Source: Eutypella sp. D-1 (taxonomy: Eukaryota; Ascomycota; Sordariomycetes; Xylariales; Diatrypaceae). From it: 64,000 nt of DNA. The translations under genes were made by a program, and so were the position numbers. Positions 38,139 to 48,858 of the stretch are shown here, in pieces (within the stretch, counting starts at the first letter, position 1; each line of letters opens with the position of its first letter). Below the pieces are notes generated by a model. That model had not been told where the DNA came from. It worked only from the letters and a program-made list of their open reading frames with translations, and searched no databases. Location of the stretch: contig JAJTTP010000013.1 in the NCBI GenBank assembly GCA_023313575.1, forward strand, positions 434,001 to 498,000. Direction: 5' to 3'.

Positions 38139-39127
38139 CTTGACTTGGTCGAGGGTTGACTTCGTATATAATTAGAAAGAGTTGGATGTTGAAGGATTGC
38201 ACTTTTCTCAAGATCGCGTTGTAGTTCTAATTATGTACGATAAATAGAGTCTACAATGGATCGACATGTTTAGATTGGAAGACTTCATTGCAACGAGCGA
38301 GATATTTATGTTATCGTGAATTGCAACATGCTGTCATGCTTTCACCCACACCTATATGTTTGGAACACCTTCGGTGCCAATCCTGTTAAGCGCCTATTCA
38401 TACAGTGCCGTAGTTGAACACTGTCTGTGTTCTTTACGTATTCCAGTTTGCGACTGCGTAACACTATCTCAGCAGCAAGCTGCCATCTCTTAAACTGAAC
38501 GTTACATTTCACACCACAGCACGCGCGTACTTGACGCAGATGACTCAAGGTCATGTTGCAACACCATCGGTAGTAAGCAGCTGTGCAAGAAATCATTCCA
38601 CACGGAGTGTCGCCAGGTGTCAACAGATTTACAGCATGCTACTCCAGTTCCAATTCCCATTGCAAAGCTCCAGGCACGGAATAGACACGAATTGTGTCGT
38701 CGGCGATACAGCAGTACATATACCACAGCCTGGTCGCCATGCTTTGCTAGGTACATCTCTAATATGCATGTTTTGCGCCTCCGGGTGGTAAGGCGACCAA
38801 CGAGCATTGGCAAAGCTGAGAGGACACTCAAGTGCGGTCTAGCGCAACACATTCGTGTCAACCCTGATGCAGGTGATCGGCCTAGTTGGTTGATCGTGTC
38901 TTCAGCTAGGCTGGCGCTGACTTAAAAGTGCACTTTCATCCGATGGAAGGCATGGCCGCGCGTCCTCTTGAATTTCATCCGCCTTTCTACCAACTTACCA
39001 ACAATTGGCGCTGGGAAAAGTTGATTTAATCTACGCACCCAAAATTGGCTTGTGCATAACTTCCAACACAAGTGCAGTTGTATCAGATGAGTCCAGACGA
39101 TGCTACGAGAACGTGGATGCCTACCCG
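38139..39127. other. Divergent promoter region upstream of the Zn2Cys6 regulator
   Basis: About 1 kb between two divergent starts. Frames of about 100 codons occur on both strands (38617-38925 plus; 38502-38861 minus) but neither resembles a known protein. The regulator's frame stays open back to 39005 without an ATG, so an upstream non-canonical or spliced first exon is possible. Confidence 0.45.
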
Positions 39128-42100
39128 ATGGACCGAGTACCATCTCTCGCCGAGGAAGGCGTTGAAGCTCCCTCGAAGGGTGCCGATAATATTTCCCTAA
39201 ACACTCGCAGATGTACCATGCCTATCACGCCAGTGGACTCTGAGCACCTATCACCATATCCCTCGCAGACCCAAGGGCCTGTGAATCCACATACACTACA
39301 AGCAAGTGTTTACCAGACTAGCGACTTCGGTAGTGAATGCGACACTCATTACCCCTCACCCAACAATGGAGACGATCGCGGAACAAGCCCTCGCCCGGAG
39401 TCAAGGGGTAATCTCGCACCACCGAATTATATACCTCGCTGGTGGACAAGACCAAACCAAAATCGCGGCGCGACTACTGGCAGGGTCTCCACGGATGCCA
39501 ATCAAGCCCGGAGCCGGTCAGTTAGCGCGAGCTCTATCAATTCATTGACCAGCTGGTCCTCGTCTTCCTTCCACTCCCCCAACGAGAGATTCAAGAAAGA
39601 CCAGGGCACTGAGACGGGCCCGAGTCCCCATCGCCGTAATCTCATGGAAAACTGTCCACTCGCTACATTTTACGCTCCACTCGATCACAATGGTCAACTC
39701 AGAATTAGCACAGAAGTCGGGGATTCCTCCCAGGATACGACAATGTCACCGCTTTTGCCATTCCCTCAGATTACAGTATCGGACTGGGGCAGAGGCAAAG
39801 ACCCATCTAGCAGCAATGTCATGATGTTGACTCCGTGCAGCATGGAGGCCGATGACATGAGTCGCCGTCAGAGTGATTGTTCTGTTCTCAATCTTGATGG
39901 ACCCACATGCGAGACACCTCAGCTATTAGACATCCCGGGGTCAAATGAGCGAGAATCGACGATTACAGCATTCAACCACCATACACCATGGGGCGCCGCC
40001 CGTTCTCCGACAGAGACCAAAAGTCCAAATGAGCTGGCGCTGGACCGTAAAATTCAGAAAACAAACCAAGCAGTTGAAGAATGGCTCGCGGCATCAATCA
40101 GAGTTGACTCGATTCGTGAGGATTCTACATCACCCATAATCACTGAAGATAAAGATATCCACGAAGACAATAACATTCCTTCGAAGGAGATCATGCCTGG
40201 AAACCTTACAAGAAATCACACAATTCCAAGGCAACTCTACTACAACCTTGAAGATCCACATATCTCGGGAAGAGACCTAGAATTCATGGGGCACCATAGG
40301 GTATGGGATGACCCTCCTGCATTGCACGACATATCCCAGTCTGATGACCGGATCCACCAACCATCGACATCACAAGCAGCTATAGAAAAATTCCAAGGAA
40401 TGTGTGGCGATAATGACTCTGCCGTCTCGATTGCGGCGTCATGTGGGACCAGGCGGTGGAGTCTCGTCTCAAGCATAGACTCCCACGATATAGAAAAAGG
40501 AGGGTACCTATTTAAGATGACGCCAAAAGTGTCAGACAGGCCTCCATTCGTCGACAGAGTCTTTGACTTCGAAAACCTACTCAAACGTCCTTCTGTCGAT
40601 GAAGACAATAAGTCGTCCAACCCAAACGCCCATAACTTACCTACCAAGAAGACTCGAACCTCGGATGAGAAATTCGAAAACAGGGGCGTTCTCGACGCGG
40701 GATGTTATGATGTAGGATTTTGCCAAGGCTGTCTGCTTCGAGACACCGCTTGTGATCAAAGGCTGCCGTCGTGCACTGCATGTGATGAGCGTGGTACAGC
40801 ATGTATCGCATTGATGGCTGTTCCTCGCAGGTAATGACACATTGACCCGAGACTTCGCACAACATTCCGATTCATGCTAACTTAGGCAGCTACATCTTCT
40901 ATATAGTAGATCGCGTTGAGCATCTCGAGTCGATATTAGGTGATAATGGCATCCAATATGACCCACGGCCACAGCATTTTCAACAATTGGGACTGGATCT
41001 CGAGGTAGGGGCCGAGGTTAAACTAGATAATTTTGATCCAATCGCACATCTCAAGTCTCACATGTTGAACAAGAAACTTGAATCCAAATGGGATGTGAAG
41101 GGACCCGTCCCTATCCCAGAAAACAAGGACATCAACACAAAGCATGACCTAGGAAACCCGAAGCCTTACGCAACGAGACCACGTGACAGTACGGATGGCT
41201 CAGCTGCAGTGAGAAACCCCTCTCACCTCAGTAATATCTACTTATGACTGATCGCCTTACAGGGTTTCACCACTGACGAAGCAGCCGAGGCTCCGCTGTC
41301 CTTAGATATCGGGATACAGGTGGATATAGGTGCACATACGGATATTCAACATGGAGAGACACCTCCGGCTCGTGGAATGTCTCCCGAGAACTACACCGAA
41401 AGCAAGTCAATAGGGGATCGTTCAGGAATGGGTACTAAGCCTGATATCCCTCGAATAGAGCGCCAAATGAGACAGATTGGCCTTGTTAAGGTGCTAGTTG
41501 AGGTACTGGCTTTATCGCAGCAATATCGAGCCCGATGTGGGTCCGAAAATCAATCAGAGAGCGAGGTGGATGAGAGCGATCGGGCTCAAGAAGAGAATAA
41601 TCAAGCAGATGGTTGGGACGCTCCGAATCACGGAGATGCGAACAACTCGGGTTCGAGCTATATCAATCGTGAATATACAAACAGAAATGGAGGGACCAAG
41701 AAGCGCACAGGAGACGACGGGGAAGATGACCGAGATGATAATAAGCGAACCTGCCGAAGACCACCTGAATCACAGGGTAATGCGAGTCTACGACGGCTCG
41801 CATGTCCCTATCAGGCCTACGATAGGTATCAAGTATGTTTGCGGCCAGGCCGGTCAAATACTGAGGGAGGATGCAATGGGATTGGTCGTTTGAAGTTAGT
41901 TTCTTTCGTTACTCGTATCGAAGCACTTGGCATATATAATGAACTAACTCTATCCAGGCAACATCTAAGACGGCGACACGTCTTGTCTTTCCGATGCCAA
42001 CGCTGTTGGAAGTCATTTGACACAAGGAATAGCGTCTCCGAACACCAGACACACCAACCCTTATGCGATCCTAGAGAGAAGCCCTGGGACGAACGATTTA

Positions 42101-43023
42101 TGACCCCCGAACAAGAAGGAGAGTTTGAGCAGACCTCTCGCCATAAGACGGAAGAAGAGGCATGGTGGAGTCTATTCCGTCTATTGATTCCTGGAATGCG
42201 GTCTCGCGACACAATGTCCCTTGTCACTGACTATTCGCCTTGTGAGTAGATGTTCTAACCTTTGTGGACAAAACTCACAATAGCAATATAGTTTACGTGC
42301 ACTACCATACGTCCTTTATGGTACCCGCAATGTCATTTCCAGCCTTGAGTCAACCCTTTCAAGCCATTGAGCCGTCGTCGAGAACGTTTACTCCAGAAAC
42401 GTAATTGCTCAGACTTACAGAATCCCTATGATCAAGTACAATGCTGACGCAGTAACAGTATCGAGCCTGCTCGAGTCCATGCGTCGCCGCCCAACGCCGA
42501 CATACCTTTTGCAGCCTTTCCAACGCCTTCACTGGTACCATCGACGCATAGCTTCTCGATGCCGCTTTTAGAATTTTCCAGTGTGCGGGAAGAAGGCTTG
42601 GACCTCAGTTTCGTTTATCCATCCTCGAACGATACCACCCAGCCAAGCTCACTAGACAATGGAACACCGTCACTTAATAATGTAGCCCCAACACCCCTCA
42701 CCTCTGTTCCGACTCCGAGGAGCCACCCTCACCCACCGAGCAGCACCTCCCTACCATCCGAGGCGTCATCATCGTCAAACTTTCCATTGCCACAGCCATA
42801 TCATCTTCAGAGGAATTATGACCGACTCAAGACTCGTAGTCAACAGGCGCAAAGGGACAATGCCGAATTTCGGGAGGCCAACCGTGAGAATCGGACGGAC
42901 ATCGATCGTGTGGACGCCATCGTTGAGGAAGTACTGTCCTTCGACGAGCTGAGCAGCCCCATTTTTGAAAGGCTCTCCCAAGTCTCTGAAATACTGTCCT
43001 GTGTCAGGGGGAGATTGCGATGA
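39128..43023 (+). CDS. Regulator joining a Zn2Cys6 cluster to a fungal C2H2-like domain
   Basis: A six-exon model (39128-40830, 40890-41208, 41263-41894, 41958-42241, 42292-42400, 42459-43023; introns 50-63 nt) stays in frame for 1203 residues. Residues 1-530 are disordered and polar. A Zn2Cys6 cluster follows, with Cys at 532, 535, 542, 549, 552 and 559 (spacing 2-6-6-2-6). After the splice it continues PRSYIFYIVDRVEHLESIL, the coiled-coil dimerisation element usual after such clusters. An acidic linker with KKRTGDDGEDD leads to a second module at about 853-960: ACPYQAYDRYQ, GRLKQHLRRRHVL, FRCQRCWKSFDTRNS, EHQTHQPLCDPREKPWD and, across a splice, DYSPFYVHYH. It matches the fungal C2H2-like proteins that begin with an ACP(Y/F) motif and end near SP(Y/F)Y. 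The C terminus is Ser/Pro-rich with a final coiled coil. Zn2Cys6 clusters usually sit near the N terminus, so this central position and fusion are odd. The start is the first in-frame ATG and may be incomplete. Confidence 0.75.
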
Positions 43024-43734
43024 CAGGCCGATGCACTAGATTACCGGAAATGGCACGTAGTTCTCAATAACTTCGAATAAAAACCCCTATAATCCCGAAA
43101 ACTTGGTGTTCCAATTTCGGTAACCAGTGCCACTACTTTGATCCAGCATTCCCTCGCCCCGGTCTCCATTGTCTAGCTTGGCTCTGGTGGAGGTAGAGGA
43201 CTACGCGATAAGTATCCATGATTTCCGTCCCGCTGACTTGTTACGTCACTATGTTGGTAAATTCCACAGCCTCCCACGCCACGTAGCATGGTGTCGCCGA
43301 TTTTGCTGAAGTTCAGTGTCAAGACTGAGACATCGTCACAATGTATATAAGGGACGTCTTCCTCCCACCATCTAGAATAGCTGAACCTTCAAGTCAATCA
43401 AGTTATATACTCCATTTCAACAGATTTGAACTATCTGGACAGGGGTTACCATCAGATTCATACGCCATGCCTATCATTTTAGAACTTGGGTGATAACTCG
43501 TAATCGAGTTGAATCTACTAAGTTGAAGGCTGGATATGCCCAATCGTCCAATTATATGTACGCTACTATTATCCAATAGGACAAGAGACGAAAGATTCCG
43601 CTATGGAGTACGCTGTCCTAAGAATAGATATAGTCTCCCTCTGAATTCTGAATCCAGCAAGGCAGCAACTACACACAAGGTGATCATCCCGGATTACGTC
43701 GAGACATAGGGTTGATCCTCGGGGGAGTATCGAC
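43024..43734. other. Convergent intergenic gap
   Basis: The regulator and the acyl-CoA ligase converge here. No gene, repeat or RNA is seen; it presumably holds both 3' untranslated regions. Confidence 0.5.
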
Positions 43735-45555
43735 TTAGGCCAGTTTTGAGGCGGTAGGCTTCCTGTCACCGACCTCCTTAGCCGCCTGGTCACGCAGCGC
43801 CCTGCGCAGAATCTTGCCTGACTAGATAGAGTGAAGGAAAGCGTTAGCTGTGTGTGTGACCCGATTTCGTCTTACTCCAGCTTCCATTATCCGCATAGAG
43901 AAAATGTAAATGAAACTCACCGGATTCTTTGGAATGGCGTCGACAAACTTGACGCCGCCCCTCAGGCGCTTGTAGTGAACGACTTTGCCTTCCATCCACG
44001 CCGCGATATCCTTCTCTGTCTGCTTCGCGCCGGGGGTTGGCACAACGTAGGCGCGAGGGTACTCCTCACCGTCGATGGTGACGCCGACAACGGCAGCATC
44101 GGCGACGCCCTTGTTTTCGTACAGCACGGCCTCAAGCTCAGCGGGGGCTACCTGGTTACCCTTGACCTTGATGAGCTCCTTGAGACGGTCAACGATATGC
44201 CAGAGCCCGCCGGGCTCGTACTTCTCGATGTACGCAATATCGCCCGTCTTCAGCCAGCGCTTCCCGTCTGAGTCGACGACTATCGTGTCGGCTGTCGCTT
44301 CAGGCTTGTTCCAGTAACCCTTCATGAGTGTCGGCCCAGATACCCAAATCTCACCCGGCTCGCCTCCCGTCGTGACCTCGGAACCATCCTCTGGACGAAC
44401 GATGCGCGCCTCACAGTTCGGCATCATCTCCCCCACCGCAGCCGACCCCTGGACCACCGCCATAAAATCCCACGATACGGCCGAGCAAGTCAATTCCGTC
44501 ATGCCCCAGCCTTGGCGCACAGACACGGCGCCCTCGGGCCAGAGCTTGACCACCTCGTCGCTGATTTCCTTGCCCAGCGGGGCCGCGCCGCTAGTGACGC
44601 TCTCGACGCTACTGAGGTCGTACTTCTTCACGATGGGGTGCTTAGCAAGGGCGACAACGATAGGGGGCACGGCAGTGATGGAGGTGATGCGAAACTGCTG
44701 GATGTACCGCAACATCCTCTCGAAGTCGAAGCCATGCATGATGTAGCAGGGGATGCCGAGGCGGGGAAAATTGCAGGTGTAGAAAGTCTGTCCGTAGGCG
44801 TGGTAGAGTGGCAGGAAGCCAATCTGGCGTGACCGCTTCCGCCAGTCTTCGAAATCGTGCTGCCGCTCGAGCATGTGTACGATACCGACGCCGTTGGCCA
44901 CATAGTTGTAATGCGTGATCTCCACCCCCTTCGGCACGCCCGTCGTGCCGGAGCTATAATTGAGGCAGCATATCGTTGTCTTCGGGTCTGCAGGCTCGAT
45001 CCAATCAAACTTCTCCGCATCCTCAACCGGTACGAGAAGCTCTGTCCAGTGCCGTGGGCCTATGTCCGTCCTAGCCTTCGCCTTGGCCGGTGGCGGGTCA
45101 ATCCCTGTCGCATCAAAAGCGTACACATGATCCTTCGGAAGGCCAGCCTTAGCGGCAGCCTCGAGGGCGATGTCCATGCTAGAGTCGGCGGCAACCAGGA
45201 ACGAAGCGCCGCTATCCTTCAGCTGATATTCTAGCTCGCGGGCCACGAAACTCGGGTTGGCGCCGGTGAAGACGCCACCGGCCATCATCACGCCCATGAA
45301 GATGACGGGCGTAAAAAGTTGGTTGCCGGAGAAAAGTAAGACGCGGTCGCCGGTTCGCAGCCCTGCTCTCCGCAATCCCAGCGCCACCCGCTTCGACCAT
45401 ATGCGGTAATCCGAGAGGGATAAGAAGTGCGTATCCGGGCGCTCGGGATCAATGAACTGCGGGGTGGTGGGAAGCGCCCCGAAGGACGACGGGAATACCC
45501 AACTGTGTATTGAGCATTCCGGGATGTCCACCGACCATCGCGAAGGGATAACCAT
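43735..45555 (-). CDS. 4-coumarate-CoA-ligase-like acyl-CoA synthetase
   Basis: Two exons (43921-45555 and 43735-43821) with a 99-nt intron (donor GTGAGT, acceptor ATCTAG) give 573 residues. It belongs to the adenylate-forming superfamily: a carboxylic acid is activated with ATP to an acyl-AMP and transferred to CoA. Visible motifs are the P-loop YSSGTTGVPKG (about 200-210), GWGMTE (349-354), the KTGD aspartate (439), the hinge DRLKELIKVKG and, restored by splicing, PKNPSGKILRR with the catalytic Lys548. The start at 45555 gives MVIPSRWSVDIPECS, the usual beginning of fungal 4CL-like enzymes; the in-frame ATG at 45615 adds an atypical tail. The substrate cannot be read from sequence; fungal relatives act on phenylacetate, cinnamates or fatty acids, often in peroxisomes. 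The protein ends ...TASKLA: a peroxisomal SKL lies one residue before the true C terminus. Confidence 0.92.
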
Positions 45556-46607
45556 GGCTCGTCGTCCTTTGGCTCCCGGCGCGTCCTGAAAATGAAATAG
45601 GAAGAGGCGGCGCAAGAGTTTTCGGGCACCGTGTTTGCTGACAGACCGGAGTGGATCGCAAAGTGGGCGCGCGTACGTTCTTCAATTGATCACGAACTGT
45701 TCGAATATTTCCCGGCGTTTCTCGCTTCGAGGTGAGATCTTTGGACAAAGTTTTTTTTAAGGAAACTCGGTGTGTGTGTGTATCTCCAGCTGTTGAGGGT
45801 TTTTATTAACTAAATCCAAGGCAAAACACATATAGAAAGGGAATGAGAGATCCGAGGCCTGCCAGGGCCCCCGGTCGTTTCCTGGTACGGAACGTTTGGT
45901 GTCAGCGGGGGCCGCAGGATGACCTTCGAGCCTATAATTGGCCTATAATTGGCCTATAATGCGCCCCCGTCAAGCCATATTGCGGAGAGAACGCAATTGG
46001 CGAGTCGGGGTTGGCGGACGAGTGGTCCCGGTGGGTTTAAAGACGCAACGCTACGCTATCCCCACGCGTAGTTGAAGCCGCAAGTTGTGGAGGTGACGGC
46101 GCCGCACGCAGTAATATAATGCTTAAGACGGTCTAGTATCTGACGGTGCGTCTTGGGCAAATCGTGCCTCGGCTCGTCCCAACTCATCCCCTCTTTTTCT
46201 CGGCTCTCCACACGTCCCCCTTTCTCGGTCCTCTCTCTTCCACCTTCCGGAAACCTGGGGGACGGCGTTTCGATAAACTCCCGTAGCCTAGCGCTAGTTC
46301 GCGTCGCATTCGCCAGGGTCGGGGAAACACCTGCCTATTAGAAATACAGCCCAGATTCCACAAAGCTGCAGCAGCAATTGGTCGCGAGGTGAGATGATCG
46401 CGAGTGCGACTTTTTTGAGGGCGCACCGTCACGCGTGCCGCGACACCTGCCGTGGGACGGAAGCCTCGGAATAAGATCTCCCTGGACCGACCGGGGCGTC
46501 GACCCACCCCATTGTCTTACATGCCATGAAACATTGCCTGTCCTCGCCGACATAGGAAGGCCTTAGAACGACGAGCAAGACGCGAACGAACGTCTGGCGT
46601 CACGGAT
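45556..46607. other. Upstream region of the acyl-CoA ligase gene
   Basis: The ligase promoter lies here, including a (GT)n tract at about 45770-45781 and an 11-bp triple repeat at 45931-45960. No additional gene is recognised. Confidence 0.5.
45931..45960. promoter_or_regulatory. Three tandem 11-bp repeats upstream of the ligase gene
   Basis: CCTATAATTGG occurs at 45931-45941 and 45942-45952, and an almost complete third copy (CCTATAAT) starts at 45953. It lies 376-405 bp upstream of the ligase ATG. The 11-bp period, about one helical turn, would place copies on the same DNA face, which suits a factor-binding cluster. A replication-slippage minisatellite is the plain alternative. Confidence 0.45.
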
Positions 46608-46895
46608 TTAGCGTTGGCTGGCTGATATGACGTGCTTGAGGTGGGTGAAGTGGATGAAGTGTGCTTCTTCTTCGTGCAACGCCTCAGCCTCGCACCCGTT
46701 CCACGAGATACGACAGGGTAGATCCTGGGCCTCGCAGCTGACGGTTACGGAGATCGTGGTGGTAGCTGGACTGGCGGTCTGGTTTACCTGGATTGACGGA
46801 CAAGGGGGGGGGGGGGCGTGGCTGGGCGACTGGATTTCCAGAGCTGCCACCACGCACAGCGCCGCATATCTGATCAAGCCCAAGCCACAACTCAT
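46608..46895 (-). CDS. Putative small secreted cysteine-containing protein
   Basis: A 95-residue frame from the ATG at 46895. It begins with a plausible signal peptide (MSCGLGLIRYAALCVVAALE, cleavage near residues 20-24). A proline run follows, encoded by a 13-base G tract on the plus strand, then a Thr/Ser-rich segment (QVNQTASPATTTISVTVS) and cysteines in VSCEAQDLPCRISWNGCEA. The C terminus is His-rich (HEEEAHFIHFTHLKH). No family is recognised. Size, signal peptide and cysteines fit a small secreted protein or effector candidate, but the frame is short and the G tract is unstable, so it may be non-functional. In-frame ATGs exist upstream, but the one used gives the best signal peptide. Confidence 0.35.
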   Translation of the reverse strand: MSCGLGLIRYAALCVVAALEIQSPSHAPPPPCPSIQVNQTASPATTTISVTVSCEAQDLPCRISWNGCEAEALHEEEAHFIHFTHLKHVISASQR

Positions 46896-48858
46896 ATAGT
46901 TACATGGCAAAGGGTAGTGAATCACAAACCAAGACACGACTGTATCTACACATGAAGCCGAGCGCCGATATCGCAGGAATCACGAAAGGCGATATCAGTA
47001 GTGGCTGTTTGGTAACTTGCTTGGCAGGGGTTTGCCATATGTAGGAAGGAACATCGCGATGCACTTGATGCAATTTGGATGGGAATCGAGATATGGCGCA
47101 CACGATAGGATGCGATTAGTGCCCGCGGACTGCTGTACCGGCCGTTCGTAGCTCTCATTGGTTCAATGACATAGCCTGGTCAGCGACTGGAAGAGCTACA
47201 GATGCTGTTGGTTTGTTATCGAGACGACACGGCACGCGACCAGTGATGCTAGATACTGGCTGCGGTGCGGTGTGTCGTGGCCGGCCGGGAGCGACGACTT
47301 CGCTTGCGCACGTTTTCCATTGGAGTCGAGCCCTGCGACCAGTACCGAGACACCAGCACCGCGTCGCATACACATCGTATTCAGGGGCCTTGGCGAGTTG
47401 TCTTTGCCTTATCAATCCATAGACACCCCCCAAATGCCCCTCGGGTCATCTGCTGACCACCGCACACTGTGATGCGAAGTCCTCACGCGAGAACCAGGTT
47501 CTCGGAATCGAGGCACCGCTTCACCGTTTTCCTGATGGTAGGGCGCTACTGCCATGGTGTGAGCGGCCCGCTTAAGCCATCGCATGCCATGCAGTCATCC
47601 TGGTGCCACTGATGAAGGCTGAAGTGTCGACCGTCACGCGAGGAATTTAATTCGCCGATGCGATCACCCGCGATCTGAGACCGTCGTGCAACGTCCCCAA
47701 CAAAAAATCGCCAGTGGTGAGAAGAAGCCGTACACATGCGTGCCCTGCGCACGTATCTATCAGCCCATTGAATACGCTCGCTTAGCTGCTTACAGCTGGT
47801 GAGACGTTCTCAGAACCATCTTCGGTCTGGAAAAGGGCTCTCTTCTCAACGAGGATCCCCGCTGTCTATACATCCACAGTGAACGTTGAGGCCTATGACG
47901 TTTTCGTCGTAGATATTTATAGGTACCATGCTGCTGGGAGATAACGCATGCGCGGCGCAAACTTTATGACGATGGTGCGATAATCCCAGAGGCGAACTTG
48001 TCACCGTTCACTCTGGTTACGCGAGTTTGAACTATCGTGGACCGCATGAAAGTTAGTTACAAATCAGACACAACAAACTCGGGTTTCACTGGCACGTTAC
48101 GTACGGAAAAAGCTTTTACTGCATCCGTGACGAAAAGGCATCGTCAGAAAAGTCCGTCAGAGGATGAAATCACCCAAGCGACATTAGATGTGAACATGCG
48201 GGAAGTTTTGTTTTGAGAGGTTCGGAAAGAGTGAAGTGCACGACAGGATCTCCCGCATGCTGGCCAATTCGAAGTCATTACCTCCGGCTTCTTCGGATCG
48301 GGTTACCCTCTCTGTGACCTGTCACAATGCTTTTAAGAATGTTAGTCACTTTTAGTTCTGTCTAAGTTGTAACCGAAAGGCTGATTGATAGGACGAATAT
48401 TGCACTCCTATGCAAACACGGGAGCTAAACAGCCAGTGCGCGCGGCTCTTGCCGACAAGAACAAAATCATAACAGAAGAACGTTAAACTTCAACAAGGCA
48501 TGCCCTGTGATGAGTTTTTCCTGATGAGATTGGTAGTTCGAATGCAAGCTCAGAGGTAACCTTTAAGTCAGGTCACAGCCATGCGGTCAAGCAAGTCGGT
48601 CTATTCAAGCTTTGGAGACCAGGGCGCTCTGGGGCTCCGAGCTTGTAGATGTCGTCATCTACACCTTTGGCGAACTATTATCGTTCTCCATTTCATCCAA
48701 AGATACCACCGCCGATATTCCTGAGAATATGTCAAATGTCTAGCCATATATTGTGGCAGCCACTCTTACAGAACCTTTTATCATATCCAGCAACACTGCC
48801 GTCTTCCTAGGCCTAGAGAGGCCTGGGCGCAGACGTGCGAGAGACAAGAAGACACATT
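46896..48858. other. 2-kb intergenic stretch
   Basis: No supported gene. Frames of 60-90 codons around 47155-47470 occur on both strands without recognisable features. The right end should hold the promoter of the large secreted protein gene. Confidence 0.45.
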
